Notes under the pieces: model-generated | What the model saw: the letters and a program-made list of their open reading frames with translations, nothing else | Told to the model about the DNA's origin: nothing | The model's database searches: none | NCBI GenBank assembly: GCA_949825045.1 | Contig: OX463815.1 | Span: 28,077,356-28,141,355, forward strand | Direction: 5' to 3' | Source of the DNA: Argyresthia goedartella | Taxonomy: Eukaryota > Arthropoda > Insecta > Lepidoptera > Argyresthiidae | DNA: 64,000 nucleotides | Position numbers and translations under genes: made by a program | Part shown: positions 1 through 11,082 of the stretch, one piece after another | How the letters are laid out: each line of letters starts with the position of its first letter | How positions within the stretch are numbered: position 1 is the first letter of the stretch

Positions 1-226
1 GAGGCAAGTCGCCGGACATGACGGTCTCAGCATTGAGCACCTGCAACATGCTGGCGTGCATCTGCCCTGAGTGTTGTCTATTTTTCTTTTACTTTTTATG
101 TGGTGCACTCCTATCTTCCTGTATACTTAATGAAAACCATTGTTGTACCAATAGTCAAGAACAGAACTGGTGACATTGCAGCCAAATGCAACTAAAGACC
201 TACGGTCACTGCTAAGGAATTGGACA
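1..226. other. unassigned AT-rich DNA
   Basis: No coding frame, repeat or RNA gene could be supported here. Confidence 0.4.
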
Positions 227-235
227 GTTGCAAAA

Positions 236-573
236 GGCTTGTGTTTAAACTATTACCAAAAACCCTATTTTATTACCAAAAAACTCTAAATGACTGCCAG
301 AATGGGTAAATGATCACCAAATTGTGTTTGGTTATATGATCACCAAACTTCTTTTTATGTTTTGTGTACTTAAGTTTTTGTTTTAAGTATTTTTTGTTGT
401 TCTTACATGTTCAGCCTAACACAAAGGATAAAGGGGGCTTCGCTTCGGTCACCCCCTCTACCATTCATCTAAGCTACCGCAGTATTTAGCCCTGATATTT
501 TCTGCAACTTTTGGTGATCATTTATCCATTTTGATAAGAAAAGAATATTTTGGTGATCATTTAAATTGTAGCC
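236..573 (+). mobile_element. Family-A non-autonomous inverted-repeat element, copy 1
   Basis: A 338-bp element whose ends are imperfect inverted repeats of about 22 bp (left GGCTTGTGTTTAAACTATTA, right end ending TTTAAATTGTAGCC). It is flanked by a 9-bp target duplication with one mismatch (GTTGCAAAA at 227-235, GTTGCACAA at 574-582). Subterminal copies of TGATCACCAAA or its complement lie near both ends. The interior (about 344-523) holds the core with GGGGGCTTCGCTTCGG and CTAAGCTACCGCAGTA that recurs in other elements of this window. It codes for nothing. A 9-bp duplication fits Mutator-like or Merlin-type transposition; the superfamily is an inference. It lies in the opposite orientation to copies 2 and 3. 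Confidence 0.85.
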
Positions 574-582
574 GTTGCACAA

Positions 583-984
583 TGACCAGTTAGATAACTA
601 TCAACACTGCAAGGCGCACAGTTCGGCTTCCCACCAGGACTGACCACTGAAGCTGCGATACTGAGTCTGAAGCACACAGTCAGGTATTATGTAGACAGAA
701 AAACGCCAGTATATGCGTGTTTTCTTGATCTTACGATTCGATTTAGTATCATATGAAGTCCTGTGAAAAAGCTTTGGTGTTTGGTGAGCGCCCGGGACCA
801 GCGGGCCAAATGAATATTGAATATTAAAATAATATTATCTCTCCTACCCATCTAAATACTAACATAGAAAGTAAGATCTTATTGGTACTAACATATTTTA
901 TTTGATTTTAGTCTAGTTCTGTTTTGTATGTAATTGTGTATGGAACTTGATTTCTGAAACAAACTATTTTATTTATATATTTCA
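583..984. other. non-coding DNA between repeat copy 1 and RT relic
   Basis: No feature seen apart from AT-rich sequence. Confidence 0.35.
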
Positions 985-1370
985 TTAGCTGGAGTCCAAG
1001 CATACGGCTCCAGCATCAGAGCTTTAGCTCCCTGACCACCCCGTGTGCCTTGGCCGAGGACGTCCTGGCAGCGGTGATGTCTTTTAGGAGCGGTTCGGCC
1101 GGCAGCCTCGACGGCCTGACACCGCAATACTACAAATATATACTGAGTGGCGTCGTCGGGGACGCAGACATCACCGACCTTGTCAACTGGAAGCTCTCCG
1201 GCAGGGTGCACGAGGGCATCACAGATCTGCTCTACGGGGCGAACCTGTGTGCCCTCAAAAAGAAGGACGGGTAAGGCCCATCGCTAAACACCATCCGTAA
1301 TACCATCAGGCGGATAGTATCCAAGATCTGCTGCAGATAGATTTTACCGGATCTTGGACACTACATATCT
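985..1370 (+). pseudogene. reverse transcriptase relic (N-terminal part), retroelement family X
   Basis: A forward frame reads EDVLAAVMSFRSGSAGSLDG, then a GANLCALKKKDG block typical of the start of an RT domain (fingers region). It hits a stop at 1272-1274, where the family normally continues into a PIAVGNTIRRI-like block; just after the stop the same frame reads NTIRRIVSKICCR and then stops again. It is therefore a short decayed fragment with no catalytic palm motif. A second relic of the same family lies on the minus strand at 38705-39470 and shares the MSFRS-SAG-LDG-TPQ-YK and CALKKKDG/IRRI-SKICC signatures. I cannot name the clade with certainty. Nothing indicates expression. Confidence 0.7.
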
Positions 1371-1490
1371 ATAGTAATTTTAGTGAATATTACTAGTGGC
1401 ATGTTAAACTGTATAACGATTTAACATTTTAATTAGCTTAGCTGGAAAACCTCTGGAATCGACTTGACAATTCCAGTTATATTTGAATAT

Positions 1491-1830
1491 GGCAACAAAT
1501 ATAATGATCACCAAAATATTTTAACCTACCCAAAATGGATAAATCAACACCAAAAGTTGCAAAAAATATCAGGGCAAAATACTGCGGTAGCTTAGGTGAA
1601 GGGTAAAGGGGGTGAGCGAATCGAAGCCCCATTTATCCTTCGTATTAGGTTGAAGATGTAAGAACAACAAAAAATACTTAAAACATAAACTTAAGTACAC
1701 AAAACATAAAAAGAAGTTTGGTGATCATTTGTTCAAACACAATTTGGTGGAAATTTATCCATTCTGGCAGTCATTTCTAATTTATTGTTAGTAAAATAGG
1801 TGCGTTTTGGTAATCGTTTAAACATAAGCC
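1491..1830 (+). mobile_element. Family-A non-autonomous inverted-repeat element, copy 2
   Basis: A 340-bp element, inverted relative to copy 1, with ends GGCAACAAATATAATGATCA and ...AAACATAAGCC. It has a perfect 9-bp target duplication TTTGAATAT (1482-1490 and 1831-1839). The core with CTGCGGTAGCTTAGGTGAAG lies at about 1556-1715. The perfect duplication shows that this boundary call is exact. It has no coding capacity. Confidence 0.9.
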
Positions 1831-1839
1831 TTTGAATAT

Positions 1840-2574
1840 CCTATGCCTTATAATTCTGACTGAGCTTTGGGTGTTGTTAGACTAGACGTGTACAAGGTCC
1901 CATCAACCTCCTGATTTGCAAGAAGTACGAGTACTGACAGAATGCACCAACTTTATCGATTATGTTCTAGACATCGTTTGTTTGTGGCGTCTCGAATTTA
2001 TATGGAAATATGATAGTTGGCGCAGAAGGTATGACATAATGAGAACAAAGCCTTAGCACGAACAAATCTTACAAATCCCCTTGATGATTTGCATCCAAGG
2101 TAACCCAATACCTCTAGCATATAAGAATTCCGCCATACGATGCTAGGTAAAATAATAGTATTGATGTCGAAAGGCTTACCTAGAAGTCGGGTCCACCTTT
2201 TAAGGCGACGACGCTTTAGGCCCTAAAAGCCTTTTGTAAACCTCACATTACGCAACTCCTATATATTAAAGCAGTTGTTTCTTTATACGTTTTTCTAGCT
2301 TGTTGATCATGAGTGTCAGCTTGCCTTTGTGAACGTAAACGTAATGTGATTATTTTTGCTCGATAGAAAAGTTTTCCGAAGTTATCACAATAGATATTAC
2401 TGTTATTTATCTGATCGATTTAAAAAATATTATGTTATGTTCCTTTTTTAGTCCGCCATACATCGGTGAAGAGCCATTTGCATTAAATTTTAATTATATT
2501 CCTCTAAAAACTGAAGATGAAATTCTAAGTCCCGCTGAGGGTGCCCAGCCTTAAGTACAGTAACAGCAAGCATA
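1840..2574. other. non-coding DNA
   Basis: AT-rich sequence with no supported gene or repeat. Confidence 0.35.
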
Positions 2575-2575
2575 T

Positions 2576-2641
2576 CGGCCCTACGACCGGCCCTGCGACC
2601 GGCCCTACGACCGGCCCTACGACCGGCCCTACGACCGGCCC
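2576..2641. repeat. 12-bp tandem repeat, about 5.5 copies
   Basis: The unit CCCTACGACCGG is repeated head to tail; one unit carries a single change (CTGCGACC). It is GC-rich in an AT-rich neighbourhood. Confidence 0.9.
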
Positions 2642-2961
2642 GTACCTTTATAATCCGGTCATTCTTCGCCGTTTCAATCTGCAGTAAATTTTCATTGTGC
2701 TACTTTCGTGGCATAAAGAGCATCATTATTTTCCCCTGGGACTAAGATAAGTCACAAAGTTGAGGCTTGTCCTTAGGATGTCCTTCAGAGTAGGGATTGG
2801 GCTGCACGAGACGCAACATTTGCAAATACTACTAGTGGAATAGAGACAATGTCAGTAAAAGGTTTTCGATAAGCGGTAATATCCAATCTTACGATGATCA
2901 GTTACGTTAGAAGGACTTTGGTGAAACTTTCGTGCAAACCTTGGTCTTAAAGTTAAGATAG

Positions 2962-3152
2962 CTAATAATAATAATACCTTGGACACTATTTACACACATT
3001 GATCTAGCCCCAAACAATGATTCCCTATATCTTGGGTACTAGACAACGATACACATACTTATACAGAAAAATATTATACTTAATAGATAAACAACCATGA
3101 CTAGGGTACAAACATCCGTTCTCATCAAACAAATATTGCCCCTAGAACCTAA
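2962..3152 (-). repeat. SINE tail, minus strand, 5'-truncated
   Basis: Reading the minus strand, this matches the body and 3' end of the SINE at 37653-37906: the ATTTGTTTGATGAGAACGGA and GTTTGGGGCTAGATCAATGT segments and the ACCTTGGACACTATT complement recur. The tRNA-like head with the A and B boxes is missing. It ends at a TAATAATAATAAT run, which looks like the variable 3' tail. Confidence 0.75.
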
Positions 3153-5511
3153 CACGTACTTTAGAATAAATTCCGGCTACTATGCCTAATACCAAATACT
3201 TATTAGAATACCTACGCCTACCGCAGACTAAGATAGTAAATACCTACATGTCGGTAATCATACAAGACGCGGATCTGAGATCGCGTCAAATGCAATCAGC
3301 AGCTCTGAGAGGCGTCAAAGTAATTAAGTTACGTGCCTCTGATTAAAGCATAAAATGTCTCAGGTCGCTTGCTTATTGTATTAGCTGCTAATTTGCCTCT
3401 TACAACACCCCCCACATACCGAGTGATATTAAATTTACTTTGCATCTGATTTTGGGCGGGATATCTTATTAGACTGTATTTTAGGGTTAGATACAATTAG
3501 AGCTTTTATTCATTTCATAATAATCAGCCTCTTCAGTCATAACCACTTGTACGCATGGTACGTGCTTGCATCAAACAAGGAAACTTCTAAATTTTAAATT
3601 TTCCTCCTTTTAAAATTGTACACTAATTAACACTAACTAACAACAACTAATGAATGTGTCTATGATATATATGTCAATATAATTTCTTGACGTGAAGTGC
3701 GTGTAGTTCAGTTATTTGGTGCGACCGATAAGGGGCCACGTGGAAAGTATTCCGAGAGTTTTGAAATGATTGATTTTGATTTGTACTTTTCGACCTCGTG
3801 TCTTTGCCGCTCAGGTCGCCATATTCGAAAAATGGGGCTTCGAAACAGTTTTTTTACAATATACGTCTTACGGCCGATTTTTCCATCCTCAGATAACGTT
3901 TATCTGCCTGTTCATCCGAGGAATTTGACAGATTTTGTACGTGTGAAATTTCAAATAAAGTTATATAAAATAGAATTCGTTTGTCATTCCCATACATTAA
4001 TTACACAGAATTACTGCTTTAATTGTGCTAAGGCTACAGTAGCTCTTGTTTATCGACGGATTTCAATCAAATTGAAGAGGCACACTAAGGACCACATTCT
4101 ACACAAGAGTTGCGAAAAAAAAAGGGGGGGGAGTTGATGGGGTAAAAGGGGGGACGTTTTCTGCAGCGTTATATATGGACGGATTACAATTTTTGAAAAT
4201 GAAACGAGGTCTATTGTCCTCACAGAACCACAAGTTTTGTATTTCTGAATGATTGCAATGCCATTCAAATTTGAAATCGACGAACACACAAGACAGAGGT
4301 CGTGCGAAATATCAACGTTAATTTAAGTTGGAATACAGTATTCAAAACAACAGTTTCAAAGCCATAGGATTAATTTCACAGATATAGAATGGAGCCGCTA
4401 GCAATACTCAACGTGAACCGTAATCCGGGATAAGCCTCTAATTTTCTGCTGGTCGCCCGCGTCAAGACCGCCTGTAATAAATCGAACCTTTTTTAATTCT
4501 TCATAGCATTAAATTTTACTTTAGCATCAAGTTTGCTATTTATTTTACTGCTAAAACAATTTATACACGGTAATCAGTGGGTTAAGTTATTACGTTCTCT
4601 CGTTTGTCTTCTCATTTGATTCCTTTTAAAATTCTACCTTTATATACCTACAACTACTCATATTTTACTGAAAATGACTATACTTCAGTTGATAGACCCC
4701 ATGAGAATTGAAAGACTCCATGTTTAGGCATATGGTGACAGCTAGGAGCACACAGAGGTATCGCAGTGTGCTTGTGTGTGTAAAGTCTGTTGTTGTACTG
4801 ACGCCGACTCAGCGAAGATGATACTTAAGGGCTGAACATAGGCCAATGGCATTGAGAATTAGACGCGTCGAAGCAGACTGACACATGCTCCCGCGCAGAG
4901 CCCCGCGGGACAGCCCGAGCTCCAAGACCAATAAAATTATAGAAAATATTACTAAACTCCTGTAATAATAACATTAAAAATAAAATAAAACAACCAAAAA
5001 ATTTCCCTTTTTTTACCTATTTTTGCGTGTAAGTTTCATATAGGAAACTGATTTCGTCTCCGAGCGCTTGTTCATTTAGTTGAATAATAATGCATTGCGA
5101 AAAATATTTTTAAGTATTAAATATAACAGATATCCGGTAATTTTAAAAGTCCATTCTTATCTCTAATAGACCTTTTATAACATATATTTATCCTACATTT
5201 TTATGTTGTCTAGTTTAGCCTAGAATTGAAGCTAAAGATGCATTTCTGGCCATATTCTCCTTCACATCACCCGTTCGCCTTGCAACTTCATGCAGCTACA
5301 TACAGCTTCATGCTCTTTACTATAGGTACTAAATACCTACATGCATGCAGTAAGTGACGAGAAATTAGCTCACCTTGCATATTTAATATTATTTGAATGA
5401 TATGTAGGTATTTATCACCTCATTTTTTGACGAGTTTTCTCAAGGGAATGCGATACCTATACTCCGCCATTTTGAAAAAGAAGGCGACAATTGAAGGCAG
5501 AGATGACACCG
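3153..5511. other. non-coding DNA, no supported gene
   Basis: About 2.3 kb without a convincing gene. A 146-codon open frame at 3697-4137 begins with GTG, has biased low-complexity content at its end and resembles no family I know. It is treated as chance. Confidence 0.35.
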
Positions 5512-5519
5512 GTGACAAT

Positions 5520-8500
5520 TAGGCTTGGGTAACACCGGACTAAGAGTTGCAAATGTATTGATACGCCAAGAGGTCCGATAGAGATTTTGAAACATGCTCT
5601 AATACAACAACTCTCCGGCCCGATAAGCCGGTCCGATAAGCAAGCCCGAGTGGCGACTGGCGAGTGCCGATAACCGCGAGACGCCGAGTCTCGATAGAGC
5701 GAGCGAGAAGACGTAATTTCGCTCGCGCGGTAAGATCGAGACAGCGTTATTAACCTCTCTTCATAAGAGAGAGCGGGTACGCAACAGCAACACGGGCCGT
5801 TAAGCGAGCGAGACTGCGATTATGAGCTCTGTTCTGTTTTCCATAGAGTAGTAATGTGAATATACTATAAATGGATGCGCTGAGAATGTATTTCGTTTTT
5901 TTTCGCAAGACTTCGCTAGAGTTCGGTTTAGTTTAGGTACTGTTGAGTTGTGTGATGATGATGTGTGACACAATGAATGAGCTCTGTTCTGTTTATAATA
6001 GGAGTCAAAAACCAAATATGAAGTTTTGGGGAAACCGTCACGTGGCTTTGTTTTGGTATTTAGTTTAGTCGTTTTGTTATTATGCACGTTGCATCTCCTA
6101 CTCCTCCTGCTAACTAAGCATTATATTATAATTAGTGCAACTAAGTACTTTAATGTAAATAAGTGATTGTGTTAATTGTGTAGAGTTTGAAGTGACAAAG
6201 ACGCATTAAGTAGGTAATAACTTTTGATTTTTGAAGTGACAATGTTGAAGTAAGTTAAGTGTAAGCTAGGTTAAGTGAAATAAACACTTAGTGACCTTAG
6301 TGTAAATAAATACTTTTGTACATGTCGTTAATTGTTAATAGCTTTTGTGTATAAATAATAGGTAGGTACTGACAATGAGTTTGAAAAGTAACTTCAGGAA
6401 AAAACGAAGTCCTGTTTGGGAGCACTTCGAACAAGTAGAGGAAAAAAAGGCAAAATGCTTATATTGTTCCTCTACTTTAGTAATATCCCTCGGGTCAACG
6501 AGCAACATGGCGAGGCACATGCACAGAATGCATCCTACTATATCAATAATCGTTGAAAGACAAGAAAACCGGGATGTGGGAATTGACACTGTAAATAGAG
6601 AGGCATCGGGCTCTCAAGCCGGTCCAGTTCAAGCTCAAGATCCAGTTAGTGCTCAAGCCAGTTCTTCAACATCTGTGGCACCACCACTTCAACCTCCTCC
6701 ATTGAGATTGGGAGCCCAACCCTCCCGACCAGCAACCCAGCCGATAAGCGATTATTTTGCTTCAAAAAGGCCGTTATCCCTGCGCAAATCGAATGAAGTT
6801 GATAGCCAGTTATTGAAATGGATATCAAAAAGCCATCAGGCTTTCAACACTGTGGAAGATGAAGAATTTCTGAAATTTTGTCAAATGCTTCAGCTCAACC
6901 CTTCATACAAACTGCCCACGAGAAAAACATTGTCCAACACAATGTTGGAAAAAAACTACGAGCTACTGAAATCGACAATAATGGCAGAATTGGATGTTGT
7001 CGATGATGTCTGCATAACGACAGATGGGTGGACATCATTAAACAATGATTCATATCTTGCGGTCACCGTGCATTTCATTGACCAAAACACCAAACTGAAA
7101 AGTTACTTGCTCGATTGTGTGCAGTACTCAGAGAGACACACGGCTAAAAACCTGGCGCAGTTTTTAAAGGATACGTTTGAAACATGGAACGTAAGCAATA
7201 AAGTGCGAGCTGTAGTATCCGACAACGCGGCCAATATTTTGGCAGCCGTAAAGGAAGGAAAGTGGCAATCAATTGGGTGTTTTGCACACAAAGTTAATTT
7301 ATTATTACAAGACGCCATCGGATACAAAGTGGTTGCTCCTGGCACAATGAGTGAAACAATCCAAAAAGTTAAGGCGATTGTGCAATATATAAGGCAGAGC
7401 CATATGGCAAAGGCGAAGCTTTGCGAAATGCAAAAAAATATGGGCTGCCCCGAATTGAAGCTGATACAAGACTGTCCGACACGATGGAACAGTACGTATG
7501 ATATGTTACGCCGCGTCGTCGACACAAAGGACAGCCTTATTGCCACCCTGGCGCTCTTAAGGAACGAATTATCCTTGACGCCCCACGATTGGACCGTAAT
7601 AGAATTAACAGTCCCAATACTGAAAGTATTCTATGACATAACGACAGAAGTAAGCGGTGAAAAGTACGTGACTTTGTCAAAAGTCACACTTTATCACCGC
7701 ATTATGGAGGATTGGATATTGAAGCAGCAACAGCAGCTACCAGAAATTGTGCCAATCGAGATAATTTTATTAATGGACGCCTTAAATAACGGTATCAACC
7801 AAAGGTTTGGCTCAATAGAATCGGAAGAGTTACCGTCTGAAGCAACCATCCTGGATCCTAGGTTTAAGAAAAAAGGTTTTCGATTCCCTGACAATTTTGA
7901 CGCGGCATTCAAGAAACTAAAAAGCAAACTTCAGGACATTAGAGATGATAACATCTCTGAGTCATCAGTCAATCCTGCCCCAGCCCCATCTGCCCCTGAA
8001 GATTCTATCTGGCAAAATTTCGATATTGAGGTGGCCCAAGTGATTCCGGAAAATCCGACTGCAGCCGCTATCCGGGAATTAGACCGATACCTTGCAGAGG
8101 ACTATCTGCCAAGGACTAGCGATCCTTTAGCTTGGTGGGAGGAGAGGAGAACGGTGTACCCAATGTTATACGTGTACATGAAAAAAGTGCTGTGCCTCAC
8201 AGCAACGTCTGTTCCATGCGAACGCATATTTTCAAAGGCTGGGCAGACCTTGACAAAAAAAAGATCGCAGCTCTCTTCCTCAAAACTTAGCAGGCTGCTA
8301 TTTTTGGCTCAAAATATGTAAATAATATATATAACTGTGTATATATATGTAAATATGTAACTATGTGCATACTTGTAATTATTTTGTATCTATGTAAATA
8401 TTTTATATGATAGCGAAGGTTAGCATGTACATAGAATCGTTGTACATATTTGATTGACTTTTAAGTGCGCCTATCAATCAGTTCTGTGTTGCGCTGTATT

Positions 8501-9016
8501 CCATTTCTAGGTATTCAGACAGAAGTGATTGATTGACAGTCCTAAGCCTGTAAAGTACGAAGGAATTTCAATCAATTATTTAGGTACCTAAGTAATATCA
8601 AATGCGACCATGTTATTCATTTAGTTAATATATATTTTACAGCACTAAATAATACATATACACTTAGTATCGAAATAATATTGGAAAAAACTAGTTATAC
8701 ATAAAAAATATTATTTTAATATTAAGTATGCGCAAATGGGTCGGATAAGAAAAGTCTGCGCGGATGGGTCGGATTAGAATAAGCCAAGAGATATATTGGT
8801 TATTTATGATATTGGATCATAATCGTGAATGAAACGTGATTCGGACCGAGAAGTTTTCAAGAGCCGACAATTCAAATGTGATTCGTGATTTAGTAATGTC
8901 TCAGAGACTTAGGACTAATTAGAGGTTTCATTACCCGATAAGAGGATTCAGTTCGCGTGAGTGAGTTGGTGTCAATGTATTAAAACACGAGCCGGAGTTG
9001 AGATCACCCAAGCCTA
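5520..9016 (+). mobile_element. hAT DNA transposon, apparently complete
   Basis: A 3,497-bp unit bounded by a perfect 8-bp target duplication GTGACAAT (5512-5519 and 9017-9024), the length typical of hAT insertion. The termini are TAGGCTTGGGTAACACCGG on the left and its imperfect complement (ACCCAAGCCTA) on the right. The first 11 bp match perfectly and the match degrades inward. Subterminal GGATAAG/GGTCGGAT motifs occur at both ends. One uninterrupted transposase frame lies inside at 6375-8321, with about 850 bp of 5' leader and 700 bp of 3' sequence. Nothing else is coded. Confidence 0.93.
6375..8321 (+). CDS. hAT transposase, BED zinc finger, ZBED-like
   Basis: A 648-residue protein with no stop or frameshift. 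An N-terminal BED-type zinc finger (residues 12-55: C28, C31, H48, H53) should bind the element ends. A low-complexity P/S/Q linker (80-125) follows. The RNase H-like catalytic core shows D217 in CITTDGWT and D283 in VVSDNAAN. The third acidic residue is E616 in SVPCERIFSKAG, within the C-terminal hAT dimerisation region (about 560-648; FS-AG then KRS-L). The expected DDE triad is thus visible. The ATG at 6375 is chosen because the BED finger starts 11 residues later and no earlier in-frame ATG adds homology. Length fits full-size hAT proteins. It acts in the nucleus on the element's ends. It could also be a domesticated ZBED gene, but the flanking TIRs and duplication argue for a mobile copy. 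Confidence 0.92.
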   Translation: MSLKSNFRKKRSPVWEHFEQVEEKKAKCLYCSSTLVISLGSTSNMARHMHRMHPTISIIVERQENRDVGIDTVNREASGSQAGPVQAQDPVSAQASSSTSVAPPLQPPPLRLGAQPSRPATQPISDYFASKRPLSLRKSNEVDSQLLKWISKSHQAFNTVEDEEFLKFCQMLQLNPSYKLPTRKTLSNTMLEKNYELLKSTIMAELDVVDDVCITTDGWTSLNNDSYLAVTVHFIDQNTKLKSYLLDCVQYSERHTAKNLAQFLKDTFETWNVSNKVRAVVSDNAANILAAVKEGKWQSIGCFAHKVNLLLQDAIGYKVVAPGTMSETIQKVKAIVQYIRQSHMAKAKLCEMQKNMGCPELKLIQDCPTRWNSTYDMLRRVVDTKDSLIATLALLRNELSLTPHDWTVIELTVPILKVFYDITTEVSGEKYVTLSKVTLYHRIMEDWILKQQQQLPEIVPIEIILLMDALNNGINQRFGSIESEELPSEATILDPRFKKKGFRFPDNFDAAFKKLKSKLQDIRDDNISESSVNPAPAPSAPEDSIWQNFDIEVAQVIPENPTAAAIRELDRYLAEDYLPRTSDPLAWWEERRTVYPMLYVYMKKVLCLTATSVPCERIFSKAGQTLTKKRSQLSSSKLSRLLFLAQNM

Positions 9017-9024
9017 GTGACAAT

Positions 9025-9326
9025 CGATACAATATATTCAATACGGTACTGTGAAACTACATGGGAGCACTAAATTTGGTGAACATTTAACTTAAGTAGT
9101 ACCAAATGTAGTCAAATCTTAATATCGTTAAGCAATATATTTAGTGCCAAATAAAAACTACCCCCAAAATTGTCTAGGCAAGACAGCGATTGTCATATAG
9201 AAATACAGATTTTAACCCTTAAATGTTTTATGGTTTTGAAGTGTTTTATGGATTAAATTAAAAAGGAAAAACAGAACTATTATAGGATCACTATCTGTCT
9301 ATGTGTCTGTCCGTCAGTGTACAATG
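9025..9326. other. non-coding DNA
   Basis: Nothing supported. Confidence 0.3.
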
Positions 9327-9330
9327 TATA

Positions 9331-9708
9331 TGTCACCGTAAGATAGTCAAAACCGTTAGTTGATTAACCAACGCGTTAGTTGATCAACTATCAACAGATA
9401 GTAAACCAGACTGACAGGGTTTAGAATTTAAGTTTATTTTGTTCTTACATATCAACCTAACACGAAAATTATTCAGGGGCTTCGCTCGCCCCCTCTAGTC
9501 ATCACCTAAGCTACCGCAGTGTGTGCCCTGGTATTTCGTTTGCAATTCAAGTTTTCTATTTAACGGTTTTAACCGTTAGTTTATCAACTAACGCGTCATA
9601 TAGTAATAAGCACGCGTCATAAGCATTACGCTACAGTTTACTAACTATAGTTGACCAATAATCGAGAAAAAAAACGTTAGTTTATCAACTGAAAATCTTA
9701 CGGTGACA
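9331..9708 (+). mobile_element. Family-B MITE with TA-type ends sharing the family-A core
   Basis: Perfect inverted ends TATATGTCACCGTAAGAT (9327-9344) and its complement (9695-9712). If the TA at each edge is the target duplication, the element is 378 bp. Several copies of the quasi-palindrome GTTAGTTGATCAACTA lie near the ends. The middle (about 9421-9545) carries GGGGCTTCGCTCGCCCCCTC and ACCTAAGCTACCGCAGTG, the same core as family A, although the ends are unrelated. It codes for nothing. Confidence 0.8.
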
Positions 9709-9712
9709 TATA

Positions 9713-10154
9713 TAAAACGACCGATTTAGTTAAAATGTGGCACATTTATATATTTAGGTGACCAGACACAAACGTGTTACGTAAACAAATTGATTTTGAA
9801 TTTGGGGCACTTTTGGGGGCAAATAAAAAAATGATTTCAAATTGTATCATGTGGATTCGTGTGCATACCAGATAAGTCTCTCAAGCCCACAGATATCGAC
9901 TCAAGCCCGTTTTTTCATTTTGTAGGTTTTGACGTTTATGATCAAGCAATAAGGTCATGGGCCATTTTTATGGCCCTACAGATGAGGGGTTAAAAAAAGA
10001 CAATCGGGGGGATTTCCCACTCCCTGTTGTCAGCAAAACCAACGATCCAATCGTCTTGAAAATTTTACGTAACAAAGGTCTTTACTTTTATAGTAGGTAC
10101 AGGAAAACTATAGAGAAATGTATTTTTTAAATAGGAGGGTTGTTTTTTTTTTGC
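9713..10154. other. non-coding DNA, possibly part of the following repeat
   Basis: No gene. The segment from about 9960 may belong to the repeat whose 3' end follows, but I cannot place the boundary. Confidence 0.3.
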
Positions 10155-10206
10155 AGTTGGACGGAACCCTTCGTGCGCGAGTCTGACTCGCATTTGGCCG
10201 GTTATG
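10155..10206 (+). repeat. 3' end of a lepidopteran repeat (CGGAACCCTTCGTGCGCGAG)
   Basis: A sequence I recognise as a frequent repeat terminus in Lepidoptera, ending CGCATTTGGCCGGTT. The reverse-complement counterpart is seen at 52243-52290, where it joins the unit described at 38160. Confidence 0.6.
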
Positions 10207-10377
10207 ACAATGCCATCTTGAGGGTGCGATATTGAATCTAGTTTGACGCCAGATAGCCTACAAACAGTGGACCATCAAGACGCTCCTAATAATACCTCAT
10301 TTGTCAAATTTTGATTATTAGATTAGATATTGTGGGGGATCAGATTAAACATTATGTTTTTGACCGGTATACATACC

Positions 10378-10625
10378 GGTCGGAACACCGAAATCAGAAG
10401 CCGAACCAAGTTGGCTGACGTCGGTAAACAGATAACACGGTTCAGGTGGAAGTGGGCAGGACACTTGGCAAGGCCAGATGACGGCAGATGGACCAGATAG
10501 GTAACCGAGTGGTGGCCAAGAGGAGGCCAAAGAGCAGTCGACAGACCATTTGCCAGATGATCCGACGACATAGTGAGGATAGCAGGAAAACAGTGGACTC
10601 GGATTGCATTTAGGATCAGAAGTTA
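10378..10625 (+). pseudogene. C-terminal relic of an RTE-like LINE endonuclease-reverse transcriptase
   Basis: The forward frame reads RSRTKLADVGKQITRFRWKW, then AGHLARPDDGRWTR, a stop, WWPRGGQRAVDRPFAR, a stop, and SDDIVRIAGKQWTRIA. This is the typical C-terminal block (WAGH-AR-DGRW, E-RP--G-R-VGRP--RW-DD) of LINE proteins annotated as endonuclease-reverse transcriptase. Two in-frame stops show it is dead. Nothing upstream was recognised, so it is strongly 5'-truncated. The open frames on the opposite strand are shadows. Confidence 0.8.
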
Positions 10626-11082
10626 CTCGAAGCAAAACGTTGTTGGTGACATATCATCCGCTATATAAAACGCCCTGAGAGCAAAACGTCCGCTATTGAA
10701 AAGACATGCTAGTTTCTATAGCAGATTTATTTATTTATATAATACTGAACGTTCACAATGTAAAATGTCGAGGGTGTAAAATGTCCGCAATTGAAAAGGT
10801 TCGCTAGTCTCTATAGTATGATTACTAGACATTTACAATAACGTATTCTAAAGAGTATTATCTTAAATGGAAAACAACTAAGAGCTCCATACGCGCTGAA
10901 CTTATTTGATTTTATGTAATTTTTCGCCAAAATCCATTCGCTCTAAGGGCTTTATGAATTGCGTACGACTTGCTCCTTGGCCATTTCCACGTTGTGGTCA
11001 AATTGGTTTAAAAGACATTATGACTGGCGGACTAAATGATTCACAGGAAGTTTTGCTTCGAGTACCTTCTGATCCTAAATGC
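10606..11082. repeat. inverted-repeat unit with 33-bp ends
   Basis: A 33-bp segment at 10606-10638 (GCATTTAGGATCAGAAG...) recurs inverted at 11050-11082 with one mismatch. Inside are two direct copies of a motif like TGTCCGCAATTGAAAAGG followed by GCTAGT-TCTATAG. The left arm overlaps the LINE relic end. It may be a small non-autonomous element; no target duplication was found. Confidence 0.55.

Noticed and set aside
3697..4137. 146-codon open frame on the plus strand
   Set aside because: Begins at GTG, not ATG, ends in a poly-K/G run over a homopolymer, and has no recognisable domain.
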